A DNA stretch of 64,000 nucleotides, from contig NC_069378.1 in assembly GCF_021730395.1 (NCBI RefSeq), positions 42,545,001 through 42,609,000 on the forward strand, written 5' to 3'. Positions 48,579 through 61,030 of the stretch are shown in pieces. Source of the DNA: Mercenaria mercenaria. Taxonomy: Eukaryota; Mollusca; Bivalvia; Venerida; Veneridae. The notes below the pieces were generated by a model. It ran no database searches. It had not been told where the DNA came from and saw only the letters and a program-made list of their open reading frames with translations. Position 1 is the stretch's first letter, and every line of letters starts with the position of its first letter. The position numbers and the translations under genes were made by a program.

Positions 48579-50651
48579 ATGCAGCTGGATAAATCAAAGA
48601 CTTTTATTTTAGTTGCATTAGTAGCAAGAGTTTCCAGTGTGCCTGAAGAAGGATGAAGAGAAGTTTCTGTACAATTAGAAAAGGCCAATGGATCTGCGTC
48701 TATTGCGGCGGTCTATCTCGGTGTTCAATATATTAGCATGTTGAAAGCATACTAAAAGATAGATGTAAGTAATAATAGAAAATATGTTGGAACACGTATT
48801 AGTATTGATTGGAACATTCTAATAAGTACATGTTACAGCGTTTTTACAGTTTTTACAGTGTTATATCTGCATGTTATAATTGTGGAAATTGCATATGGTG
48901 CCACGATGGAGTATATTTCAATTGTTAGCAACTTTTCAATATCAGTATCTTATGATTAAGTTGAATTAGATATTTCAACAGCATAGCTGTCGTAAGAATA
49001 TATATAATCATTCAATTTTGTATCTTTCACCCTGTTATATGCAGGGAAGTGTTGATTTTTGTTGATTTCTTTAATCCAAATAAGTTTCTTGAATAGTTTA
49101 TATCACTCAGCTGTAATTTTGTGCAATGTCATGGGTTTACCAAAAGCTGTTATTTTTTTCACATTTTATTCTTAAATTATTGAGTTTCCAATGTTTCAGA
49201 GCCATTTTCTTACTGACATATGTGTGATAGCCGATTATATGTATATTTATGCAAAATATCTGTGCTCTTCATTGAACGTTACAATAAGTCATATTTCGTT
49301 TTATATTTGCTTCAGTTTCTTTTTAAATCTTCAAGTTCACGAATACTCCATCTCTGACCTGTGTACGGATCCTTGTCTTTGCTTATATTCATTTTGAAAT
49401 TCGTCTGACGTGCTGAAGGCGTTACGTACAGCATAAAATCATCTTGATATAGTTAGAGTCTTAGAGTCTTTGTTTAAAAGCATCTTTGCATACGAAACGT
49501 CGGTTTTTATGTATTTGTCTTTTTTCTTTTTATGATAAGTTCAGTGATTTAATGGGCTTACTTCCATTTATTAATTGGTATTTTCTCTAAAGATTTATGT
49601 TTTTTTGGATAAGTCGAATAAATAAAAATTAAGTATTACTAGACACCTAACTAACTTCTATTGATAGCTTTTCTTTTAAGGTTTATACTTTGTAATAAAA
49701 AAGTGATTTTTGTGTGAAAATTTCATCATACGGAATTAACTTTTATTCATGTCTTGGTCCTGTCGTTAAAGGTTTTAAGCTATACGATATGCACTGTGAA
49801 AACATCACTCTTCACGAAACTAACTATGAAACTGTACTACAAATCCTTTTGTTAAATGTTTAGGATTTATAATAATGTTAAGGATTTTCTAAAAATCCAT
49901 AAATGCAAAAGAAAATAATTTTTTATGTCTTAGCTCTGTCGGTAAATATTTATGCCCGATGATATATTCCATTATTTGCTGTGAAGACTTTATCCTATTT
50001 GCTTAGTTATCACGTTTTCGATTTTTCTTTGAAGCTTTTGTCTGCATAAAAAATAAATTATTTGTTGCTTAATCACCATATTTAATATTTTCTGTATCTT
50101 TTTTATGTTTATTACTTTAATTGGTTTAAAACTTCATGGAAAAGAAAATGCCACCTTTAATGAATATAAAAACTTGATAGTATGTAAAATAATTATCTAT
50201 GAGGAAGGATTCCTGCATATTAATCGTATCTGTATTTCATGCATTTTATTACTTTTTATGTTCATATTACAGGCAGACAAAGGCTCACACATTTATTAGG
50301 TATTCTTTATAGCAGAGTCTATAGAAGGAGAGGTAAATATACATACTTCAGTAGTAATTTTTCAGTTCACAAAATAACCTATTGTTTTGGGTTTTTTTTC
50401 AGCATCTTTACTAAAAATTAAGACAATATTCAAAATATCATGGCGAAACGTAAGGTTATACAGTTCGATAAGTTTTTTTTACCGGTAATTATTGCAAGGC
50501 AGACTTTAGAAGCTTATATCAGGGATGCTTATCACCATTTCACTATTTTTTCTTTTTTGTTTTCAGCAACAAGAATGTCAAAGAAAAAGTTTTGTGGTCT
50601 CAAGTTGTAGAGAAAGTTACCAGTGCAAGTTGCGGCCCTGTTGCAGAGTGA
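48579..50651 (+). pseudogene. Locus D: decayed cystatin-like gene
   Basis: The exons align with gene B: 48579-48764, 50273-50332 and 50567-50651, all with GT and AG borders kept. Exon 1 has a TGA at 48654-48656, where the family has the conserved Trp of EGWRE, and a TAA at 48753-48755 in AYEK. Exon 2 has a TAG replacing the Trp of HYWV. Exon 3 is frameshifted between ECQ and VLW (about 50580-50590). A TATAAG lies 84 bases before the ATG, better than the matching site of intact gene B. Intact splice borders next to several stops suggest recent loss of function. Confidence 0.8.
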
Positions 50652-53600
50652 GGATATTGAAAATGTGTATTGTTATTTTAATGTAAAAGCGACAGGGAAA
50701 TTAAATATTACAAAAGGAAATCTTAAAACATATCTCTGATATCCTAGTTTAAAAGAAAACTTTTTAAATTGATAAATCATGATAAGTCTGGTTAAAATTA
50801 TAGTAAGTCACTGAGAGATTCCTCAGCCATGTTCGAAATCAAAACCTTTGTTTCCGCAATTCAGTTTCATCCAAACGGCATCAAATTGGAGAGTAATAGG
50901 AGAAACCTCTGCTCATAAATATATGCTTATCTTCTGTACAATTAAGTATATACTTTACCCTTTACTCCATATACATTTAGCCTAATTAGGCTTATCATAT
51001 CCATACAGCTTTACTAATAATCAGTACACTATCTCCATACAGGATATTGGGGAAAAATGCAAAATTTATACCCGTCTTATTCAATTCAATATTACTATAT
51101 TTAATTTTGTTTTAAACACTTAGTAACCAACAAAAAGTTTTTTTCACAATTAAATTTTCTTTCTAATGGTACATTTTACATAAAAGTGTGATAAATATTT
51201 CTTGACATACAAAGCTTTAAACCCATTAGTTTACTTTTCTATAATAATTTTAGCTACTTTTCTATTGATGGTACTTATTTATTTCTGCATTTTTACATAT
51301 TAAATATTATTTTGAAAATATTTTTTTTTGTAAATAAAATTATTTTATTAGATTCAAGAGAAAGGCTGGCTAAAAGGGGATTTCTTCAAGGATTCATGAA
51401 GACAAGGGCTTTAAAAAAGTAATAAAAAGAAAGAAAAACACATTTGTTACTGCCAACTTATTTTTGTTTTCCTTTTTATTATTATTTATGACAGTATTGT
51501 TATTTTTTTATCCGATTCTTCTTTTTCTTTTTTAAATATATTTAAGAAAATCTGCAGTTTTATTTTCCCATACAAATTATAATCAGCTTTTTAATTTTTT
51601 TAAGTCCTGTAATTTGTATGATTAATTTGCATATTTGACACCCTCTGGTTTGTTAAGTTTTCCCAAGGTATAATTAGTTACATAATGTTTTTTTTTTTTA
51701 AGAATAATTGATCAAAAGCAATTTTATCAGCTTATAAAAACACTTACCAGTAAAATTTCTTAATTGGATTAACTTCAAAGTTGCCTACAATTATCCATAG
51801 CACACGCCAATTATCCAAAGATCACCCCAATCAACCATACCCCACACTGATAGGTAATATACAGACATACGTTGTAAAATTCCTTACTGCAGCAGGTAAT
51901 TAGCTGTTAATTTGTCTTCAGGGTAAATCATACCAATATGTATTTGCAACAGTTATTTTTTTAATCTATCATAAAGTGTATATTTTTTATATAAATCCAT
52001 TGAAAAAAAAGTTTCGCTTTCTAAATCACCTGGGAAATGCGGAAACCTAAAAAAATTTACAGTATTTTTTTTAGCTTGCACAAATTCACAATTTGTATAA
52101 AAAAGTACTACACAAATTCATAATTTGTAAAGATAAACTTGATGGTATAATAAGCCTTGATCAGGCTAGTTTTAGCTCAAGATGAAATTTTCCTCACAGT
52201 AATTTTCCATAAATACACTACCACATTTCAGGTTTAAATTACCATTAAAAATCAAATATAAACCATATATTTTTTTGACAGATATCATTTGTACATGGTT
52301 TAAACTTTACAAAAATGTTTTTGTGGGATTCCTTGATGTTGTACTTTATTCATAATTTGCTTTTAAACTTGAAGGCGTCAAAAAGAGTATCTATCAGGGA
52401 ATGGATAAAGGTGGTAAAAAGGGTATCTATCAGGGAATGGATAGAGGTGGTAAAAAGCGTATCTACGGAGTAAAGGGTTAATGGATTAGATGAATAGTAT
52501 CACAGTACTATGATTTTTTTAAAAAACATTTAACATTGAGAACATGTTTTCTATTTAAAAAAAAAAAGCTTATAAAATACCATTAACAAAGTGAAGACAA
52601 AGATCAATATTGTCTGTCAAGGACGAGGGACGATGAACCTGATTAAACAAAAATGAGCGGTTCAAATCCCAGTTCATGCGAGGCTACGTAAGCAGTTTTG
52701 CCTAAAGGATCGGACTCTTAATACACAATTTACGAACGACCACGTAAAGTATGTCAGACAATGTACAGGCTATATCTGATGTTTCAACAATAAAGAATTG
52801 AAAAATCTCTCACAAATGTATACGATAAGTTCATAAATCGTAATATTTCTGTTTTGTAGTATGTACTCGCGTTATACAAGCATTTGCAAATGCAGGTCAA
52901 GATCTAGATCTGGAATCACTAACATATGATACCACAAAGATGGGCATTACTCGTTTTAACTGTGCAAACAGCAAATATAACTGTGAGTTGAATGAGACAC
53001 TCGTATACCACTGCCACTGTGTAATAAAGTCCATGCCATAAGTGTTTAAGTTGTATCTTAAAATTGAATATTATTTCAACATATACAAAGTTCCTAAAAT
53101 ATTATTTTTCATCACTTGTAAAAAATGAAAGTAAGGTCCGCATCACTCCCTTTCTAACACCCCGCACGCGTACACTTGCACGGGCTTAAGCGGACCTCTG
53201 AATGGATTCCATGATCTCAAAAGACCAGTCAATATGACAACACTGAATCAAGGTACGGGGAGACATTTTACAGTCGCAACACCGCAGTTAAAGATTTCGG
53301 TTGTGATAGTTAATAAAATCTATATGAAATCCTTTGGAATTAGACAATTAATGAATCATTAAACGTGAGCAACTCAGACAGATAAGGTAACACCAGTGAA
53401 GCAACAAATTCTGCGTATCGGTTAAAACGAACAAGAAAATGTGCAGAATGTAAGCTAAACAAACATCAATGGGCTTATCATTCTGACTGGTTGACCGCAT
53501 CACGCACCGCTGCATACAAGGTAGTCTGTATGTCTTACATGAGGTACATAATGAAAGATGCGATGTATCTACTGTTACCTGAGATAAATTGATAAAACTC

Positions 53601-54928
53601 GAAGAATATCATCTCAAGATGCACGATATCGACCAAGGCCGGATTCGGACCGTATCAGATACCATTTCTCCTTCTCGTTATATTCAACTGCCACGGTCAC
53701 TAGGATTCCACAATTGTATCTATATCATACAATAATATAAAAGTAAATAAATTTTAACCTAATTTCAAAACTGAAATCAATAATATGACAATATTGTTTT
53801 AAATAAGCAATGATCAGCATATCTTTCAACAATATATATATTAAACTTATTTCATTAATTCAACATTTTGTAAGTAAATGCTGATAATTTTTTATTAAAA
53901 ATAAATTTCTCAACTTAAAAGGAAAAAAGGTCGTTTGACTTTTGTGTTTACCGGCTTCTTTGCTTGTGTCGAAGTGCAATACCATATTTTTTTCAACATG
54001 GAAAAACTTGTCAAAATTGAACAATTTTCATTCATTTTCAGATTCAACATCGGATTAAGCAGCTCATTTAATTAAACGTATAATGAAATCTTTTGCGATG
54101 CCCATTTTTTTTTCAAATTAGTTTAGCAAAAAATGACACATGACCAAATTTTTTATTTGCTGAATTATCAAAGCTTTCACGACAGCATTTCTGGAAATAA
54201 TGGTTACGTCGAATTCTTCCTTGTAGAAAAAAATATTCGATTGTGCAGAACTACCATAAAGTTAAACAAAGCAAAGTTAAACAAAGTTGGTATAAAATGC
54301 TGACCATATAGCAAAGTTTATACCCGGCTGTTTGTCAGAAAGTTGATATCCAGATGCCTGTCATAATATTATCATCCAAATGCTAACACCCTGTCGTTTG
54401 CCATAATAATTTTTATCCCGATCCTAACAATCAGTCGTTTAATGCGTATACTGGAAATAAAAGTAACTATCAAATTGAATGCTTTTTCTTGCCAGAGAGT
54501 ATAAATAAATAATAAAAGAACGATTTCCCTTTGCATATTGGCAGGTATGGTATGTACATATATATATATATGAACGAAACGGAGCGGTTGTCCAAGGAAC
54601 GTATGTAAAAGACAATGACGTCAGTGTACAAGAAAAAGTTCACCTATATAATGTTCATCTACCAGATGAACTACTAAGTAATTTATTCAAAAAGAATGAA
54701 ATATGAACAGTTGCTCGTCTTTGCCTAAATTAAATGAGAAATGACTTATTGGTGCGTGGTTGTTTTTTCCCCCCTGTTTTAAGTCAATGTTACCATTATC
54801 TTGCACGTTGACAGGTTTAACAGGCAATAATTGCATTTATTATACCTCACATAAATGTCCAATGCAAATTTCCCATTAGTTCAACTTGAATAATATATCA
54901 TATTCCCCAGTGATTTTATATCACATGC
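50652..54928. other. Spacer downstream of locus D
   Basis: 50930-52590 is T- and A-rich and has no counterpart in copy 1. 52610-52800 matches 25290-25470, and 53180-53870 matches 28430-29115. No gene supported. A palindromic TGACGTCA occurs at 54616-54623, not linked to any gene here. Confidence 0.5.
52380..52466 (+). repeat. 36-bp tandem repeat with coding-like periodicity
   Basis: Two full 36-base units and a partial third. In the frame beginning at 52380 they read KKxIYQGMD[K/R]GG, closed by a TAA at 52479-52481. No start codon or strong splice acceptor is seen upstream. Confidence 0.6.
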
Positions 54929-55029
54929 GCAAAATCGTTATTTTCAATTTCTGCGCAGGTGATATGATCCATAATTTCATATCACATGCGCAACAGCGTT
55001 ATTTTGTTTTTCTGCGCATGTGATATTAT
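54929..55029. repeat. Two tandem hairpins with ATATCACATGCGCA arms
   Basis: The word TATCACATGCGCA faces TGCGCAGGTGATAT, then again TATCACATGCGCA faces TGCGCATGTGATAT, each with a loop of about 20-25 bases. Probably part of a foldback element that continues to about 55630. Confidence 0.75.
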
Positions 55030-55484
55030 TGTTTCATATCACCCGTTGAGAAATTGATACTTTCGCATTGATTATTTTCTTTTTTAAGCTACGTGCAAAA
55101 TATTTCGAAAACAATTTTTCATCAAATATTGAATCGAGACTACAACAATAAGTTTGGAAATGATCTAACTAAGAAAATGAGTACTCACACTTATATGTTT
55201 CATTTAGAAAGAAGAAAGTTATCGCCGTTTTTCGAATGCTACTGTTGACGCAATGTTGAAATATTAGAATAAATATAGCTAGATGTCAGCGATATGTAAT
55301 CGTCTCGACTAAATCTATCAAAAAAATCTTATTACAGCAAAGTCGCCAAATTATGAGTCCTAACAAGTAAAGACTCTTTAATTGTCTTCATTATTTGGTT
55401 AGTAATTACTTTTTAATGTTAAATAAATTATTTTGTTGATTTTCCAGTAATGCTTTGACCTTATAGCTTGCGGTTATAAAAAAA

Positions 55485-55627
55485 TTGAATATTGCATTCC
55501 TGAGAGGGTGATATGAAAAATGTTCACCCCTCGAAATATGAATATAGACCTCGGCTGGCGTCTCGGTCAATATCCATATATCTCGCGGTGAACATTTTTC
55601 ATACCACCTTCTCAGAAATGCAATATT
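55485..55627. repeat. Long inverted repeat (foldback), about 60-bp arms
   Basis: ATATTGCATTCCTGAGAGGG at the left mirrors CTTCTCAGAAATGCAATAT at the right. The arms also share ATGAAAAATGTTCACC. They are clearly diverged, with a loop near GGCTGGCG. The GTGATATGA word links it to the hairpins at 54929-55029. Confidence 0.8.
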
Positions 55628-56164
55628 TATATAATATAATTTAATAGATAACAAATACCACGTTACTATTTTATATAGGGTCCACCAAATATGTCCTTTC
55701 TTAGGATTCATCTAATCCCAAGATAAGAAACAACCTTGTTGAATGTAAGGGGCAACCTTCTTTCTCTGTATGAAGCTCACATTTACAAATTGCGCAGTTT
55801 TGTAATAATGCAAAAAAGTAAAAATGAATTATTACCAATATACGTTATTACGAGAAAATGAGCAGTTTACTAATAAACTAAACAAAAATCTGATTAAGAC
55901 CTAAGTTCGACACTGCGCATCATCACATGAGTCAGGAACTTACAAAATCAAAGGGGTTTGTTTAAATGCAGTCGGTTATAGTACCATTGGTAAGACTAAT
56001 CATTGTCATAAGTACTATAAACTGTTTGGTCTACTTGAATGCTTCAGTGATGTAACCACAGGTAAGACTATTGATCACTAAATGTCTTAAGCTTTTGTAG
56101 CAGATAGAAAGATCTCCCCCTATTGCAACCTCTCTCCACCAAAAGAAAATTCGTCATGAAACAG
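55628..56164. other. Spacer, nothing recognised
   Basis: AT-rich sequence without repeat order or coding signal. Confidence 0.4.
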
Positions 56165-56410
56165 ACCGCCTTGGTAGTCTGGTGGTAGAGCGCCAACTCC
56201 TTCGCGCTCAGCATTAAAAGAATAGTGCTGGGTCTGGTCAGCCGGTGTAGTGTAATGTGACCGGGTTGTATATCATGTCACGTGTCTACGGCGTGATATT
56301 TTATTAAGGCAGCTCTATGAAGTTGTGCATTGTGCTCACTGCTACAAGTAGACACCGTTGTTTATATAACGAAAAAGACGTTAAACCCGAACAAGCACAC
56401 AGACGCACGC
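56165..56410 (+). mobile_element. tRNA-derived SINE (family 3)
   Basis: The head has an A-box-like TCTGGTGGTAGAGCG. The body holds TGTAATGTGAC, TCATGTCACGTGTC and GAAGTTGTGCATTGTGCTC. The tail is GACGTTAAACCC then CA-rich sequence. The body matches 60650-60945. Confidence 0.65.
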
Positions 56411-56598
56411 ATGCACTCGTCATTAAACAAGACTTTTCGCAAGAAAAACCATTTGGTAACAATGTAACTTCATGTACATTTTATTTGTATAACGTAAACA
56501 AAAACATAATTACTGTCTTCATCATGAAGTAAGACACCGATTGAACGAAAAACAATTACGTAAACGCCAGTCAAGGATGTCGATCAAATGTACATAAA

Positions 56599-56604
56599 TA
56601 TAAA
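56599..56604 (+). promoter_or_regulatory. TATA box of gene E
   Basis: TATAAA lies 76 bases before the gene E ATG. The upstream stretch GTCAAGGATGTCGA also occurs before gene A (about 31-44). Confidence 0.5.
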
Positions 56605-56674
56605 CAATCTTTGTAATAAGCGACTTAAGAAGTTATCTCTGTAAGATTAACAGTGATTGTGATTCTAAGTGATA

Positions 56675-59485
56675 ATGCAGTTGATTACATCAAATACTCT
56701 TATTTTATTTGCCCTGGTTTCATTTGTTTTTATTGGGCCTGTGTCATCACAGTGGATAGAAATAGGCACAGAGTTGAGAAGGTCAATCGGATCTGCGATT
56801 GCGATTGCACGCTACTTTCAAATTGAGGGAAATATTAGAGTGATTGAGGCATACGAATGGATACCTGTAAGTACTTTTTTTAAGAACTTTATAGTTTGTT
56901 GACATGTGAAAATGGGCACAGATATAAACTAAGATCTATAAATGATAAAGGATAGTAAACTGCAAAAGTGATCGACTAAATTGGCGAGCTAAGTAAAGTT
57001 AAGATTTTACAGCAATGGTATTTTTCATGGTGTAATTCTTCTCTTATAAGTACATGCTTTACCATGACACAAGGTTACTTATGAACGTTCAAGCAACTGT
57101 CTAATATCACAATATTTTATTAGATCAAATTGCTCAATAGCTAAACTAATTCCTTTGTAACATACATAACTCTCTTAAGAATATGCAATTACAACGTTTC
57201 TTTGTGTTTTTATTGGGTGGGTTAACGCCGTATTTCAACAATATTTCAGTTATGTAACAGCGGACAGCTAACTAAACCAGTGTTCCTGGATTATGTACTA
57301 GTACAAATCTGTTCTCCGTAAGTAACTGCCAACTCTCCACATGAATAAGAGGCGGAGGACGAATGATTTCAGAAACAGTGTCTTTTATCATATCGTCACG
57401 GAGAACATACTGTTTGCCCTCTCTATTGAGCTAAACGGTGGGCATTACTTGATTAATATCCCTGGAAAGAAATGAAGACATTTGAAAGGAACTCTTTAAA
57501 CTATGAAAGTAATGTACTACGCTCCATAAAGTTTGACAAAGGGAACATTGGACTTGGGATCAAATGCCTACCGTTGAATCAAATTTGACATTTTTCTGTA
57601 AAAACTCTCAGAAAGTTTTATTTAGGGCAAGGCAATGGTATTTTCGTTCTGGTTTCTTAATTAAATAACAGCACAACTTCATAAATATTTCACTTTTATA
57701 CAAAACATTATGTTACATTCATTTTTATTTCAAATATTGTGAACACTTTCAAAGCATTGGGCATGTATTTATCCAGACAGGTATAAACATTTACAGATTG
57801 CTTGAAAACTATGATCTATCTTTTGATAATTACTTCATGTTTTCAGCTTTATGAAATAAAAATAATGTATTCGTGCGTTGGTGCTTTCAGATTGTATCTC
57901 TACCATGCATAATATTATGTGGTTTATGTAAAGCACAGCGACAGAAAAAAAACGGTGTTCACCTTTTATTAAGGAGATTTTAGCTTTTTAGTGTTATAAT
58001 GTTATAATTATTTCTTTGTGAAACAGTAATACGTCAGAATACTTTTTTCATTACGTTGATCTTTTCTTAAAAGAGTTTAGCTTTTTGATATATTATATAT
58101 TGGCTGTAAAAGAACTGTGCTGTATCAATACAGTACTGTTTGGTTTTGATCCATTCTAAGATATATGTTTATGGTATGCCATATTGTTGCTGTAATATCT
58201 TCACTGCATAAGAAAACACATAAAATGTCATAGATTACACTTATTAAATTACCTGTTGGTCAATCAATAAGCGTTGTATAAGGTGACATCCGAAATATTT
58301 TTTATGGCTTTTTCTTCAGACTTTCGCATTTGTAGCTGAACCTCTTACTGTTAAATAGTACAAACCATGGATCGGTCATTTTTATGAGTCATGTAATAAT
58401 TTTTTATTTATTTTTTTGTTCCAAATGACAGACGGGTCCAGACAGGAACTACTATTGGGTGATATTTAGTGTACAATCTACGACCGGAGCTGTAAGTGTA
58501 TATACATTTAGTTCGTTAATTACTTGTTTTTCTACTCAAGAAATAAACAGATGATTTATTTCAAAAACAATGATGAAACCGTGACTGAAATTACAAACTT
58601 ATATGTCATCGCATGATATGGCAAATTTTTCGTTGACAATGTGATTTAAGGCCTGTCATAAAAGTGTTTGTGGTAATATTTATAAGTTTAGAGAGAAACA
58701 ACAACATTTTATTGTATAGATATTCTTTAAAGCTGGTTAATTGTTCCTCATGTTTAACAAAGAAAAAAGGGGGACATGACCTGACCTGAGTTACATGACC
58801 TGAATATGACCAAAAAATGTTTAATTTTGCAATAAAAGTAGAGGTATGTTAAATCAGCCTAGGTGTAATCATAGATAGTCTCTGGCACAAATCATGCCAG
58901 ATTTGGATATCTATATGTTGTATTTATCTGTTATTATTCTGTATATATTCATTGACAAGTTTAAATATACTGAATATAAATGAATTGTAGTAAAACTACT
59001 TGAGGTGAAACCATATACAAAACTTGTTTTCTTTGGCCTGAGCATCTGAGTCCTTGAAATATTCACAATGTGCCTGTCAATCAAATCATCTTCAAAATTT
59101 GTAAAATTCTTCTATGGTTATGTGGAACAAAGTAGTTGAAAGATAAGTAATAAATAACTAATTGTCAATGAATAAAGCACCTTAAGAATATAAACTAGAA
59201 CAAAATCGATAGCAGTCGTACACTCAGATTAATATCTTTCGCATGTTGTATATATGATGGTATATTTGTTTTTGTCCTTTAAATTTTCCAAACATATCCG
59301 TACGATTATCTGATTGAAGTGTTCTTCCTTAATGCATAATGTTGGTTTACAAATCATTAATTAATTGAAATCATTGTATATTGTTTCAGCGTTTTTCATG
59401 TCATGGAGGAGTTTTGTGGGATTTCCGTCCTGCCAGTGGGCTAGTAAGGATTCCATACTATCCAAGATGTGTTCCAGCTTACTAA
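56675..59485 (+). CDS. Gene E: divergent secreted cystatin-like protein, three exons
   Basis: Exons are 56675-56866, 58432-58491 and 59390-59485, in phase 0 with GTAAGT donors. The product is 115 residues. The signal peptide (about residues 1-26) ends GPVSS. The mature start QWIEIGTELRRSIGSA aligns with WREI...ELRRAVGSA of gene A. Exon 1 ends IEAYEWIP. Exon 2 is TGPDRNYYWVIFSV, and exon 3 has Cys-22-Cys around GVLW, ending CVPAY. Only the exon 3 Cys pair remains, which marks it as the conserved disulfide. E is the most diverged member and lies outside the duplicated pair. Intron 1 holds a SINE. AATAAA sites lie at 59726 and 59744. The ATG at 56675 is preferred because nothing further upstream in frame is an ATG. 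Confidence 0.75.
57208..57448 (-). mobile_element. SINE (family 2) in intron 1 of gene E
   Basis: The reverse complement matches 46770-47081: TATGTTCTCCGTGACGATATGATA, CATGTGGAGAGTTGGCAG and ACGGCGTTAACCC. The tRNA head has lost its second half (CCGTTTAGCTCAATAGAG remains). Confidence 0.75.
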
Positions 59486-59749
59486 CGTTTCACAACAACT
59501 TGAATATAAGAAAATGATGTCCTTGTGGTAACGAAGTTAGTTCATTTCCATGTTGCAACATTCTACATATTCATGTAAATTTCCATCTGACGGCACAAAC
59601 TATATCTACGTAGATTTTTATGCGCCAAAGACGGTGTTTTGTTTTTACAAAAATAAGTCTGACAATTTATTTTTCTCGTGCATTTCTGTCACAGATCTAT
59701 TTAACAAACTGTATGACTTGAAACAAATAAAGGGTTAAGTGCGAATAAA

Positions 59750-60649
59750 AAACAATAGACTAAGTGTTATTTACTTTTAATATATTTGGCTTTCTTAAAA
59801 CTTTTTCATGTCATTGGAAATCTGCTAGTTTTTCTTGATTTTACTTTCCGTATTGTATTGTCTACAGCATTAATTAACGCCTGTAGATCAATTTGAAACT
59901 GTTTATGACTGCAGAATTTCCGTTTACATTTCAAATGATAGAGATATAATTGTCAATGTAAACACTTGACAAAAATAAAGCAATTGTTTTTAACGTCAAA
60001 TCATTACACACTCAAATTCATACCAGTGCTAAAAAGCTTCATCTTTTTTGGGTATTCAACACTAAAAATAATTTTCAAAACACCTCAATGAAAATCTACA
60101 CTGTATCAAGCCTTTTGGCGAACATAGGTAAATATACAACTGGTCAGATGTTAACGTTACTAACAAATTCTTTACTTAACCAAAATCTGACTACCCGCCT
60201 TTAAATGAATCTACTTACAGAATTCACAAAGTCATTGTTATGTTATATTTTATTCGCAATAAAATCAAATGAAACTATCATCTAAGTTCTGTGAAATATG
60301 CCGAAATCGAGAGGCATGTCCATCTAAAATATAAGACTCTGATGTAACTTAAGTAATGCACAATAAATCTTATAGCCCTAGTTTTTTCTTTTACCTATCT
60401 TCAGCATTGTGTGGTAGCACTCGTGCATTGTGACACTCTGTCTCAATATATATTTCTAAACAACATTACAACCCATATCTGCGCTATCAAAATTAAAGGC
60501 ATGAACGAATAAATTTTTGAAAACGCAGCTCTCTTCAATATGAACAGCTCAGCAGTGTATGCATGATTCAACAATAAGAACGGTTTGAGGACTGTGAACT
60601 AAGTCAACTGAAAATTTACGCTAAATGAAATACTCTACTGCATCAACCT
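59750..60649. other. Spacer, nothing recognised
   Basis: No coding frame, repeat array or RNA gene seen after the gene E polyadenylation signals. Confidence 0.4.
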
Positions 60650-61030
60650 AACCGCTCCGATAGCCTAGTGGACTGCTTCGAGCCCGGGAAGTCGTTGGTT
60701 TGCTCCTATGTAGCGTCACACCGAAAACCGGAAAATAGTACTACAAGGTGGCCGCTCAGCGTTAAGTGGACATTGTTAAGCCTGGTCGGCCCGTTATCAG
60801 TGTAATGTGACTGTGTGAATTCGTGTCATGTGTCCAGGCGTAATATTCCAGTAAGACAGCACTATATAAAGCTGGGCACTCTGCTGACGCCTACAAGCAG
60901 ACCCCTTAAAATAATGTATGAAAAGGCGCTTATCTCGAAAACACACACACACACGCACACGCGCACACGCACACGCATACGCACACGCACACGCACACGT
61001 ACACGCACACACACACACACACACACACGG
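60650..61030 (+). mobile_element. SINE (family 3) ending in an AC-rich microsatellite
   Basis: The head CGCTCCGATAGCCTAGTGGACTGC is A-box-like. The body shares GTGTAATGTGACTGTG, GTGTCATGTGTC, AGCTGGGCACTCTGCT and CTACAAGCAGACCCC with 56165-56410. It runs into an AC/ACGC repeat at 60941-61028. Confidence 0.65.

Larger units (their letters stand above)
35045..53870 (+). repeat. Segmental duplication, copy 2 (carries loci C and D)
   Basis: Counterpart of 1-29115 in the same order and orientation. It lacks the LTR element, the Crypton, the first TIR element and the two SINEs of copy 1. It has its own inserts at 36833-37119, 38570-42560, 43413-44579, 46770-47081, 47876-48360 and about 50930-52590. 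The gene A exon 2 and exon 3 region has no counterpart. Confidence 0.75.
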
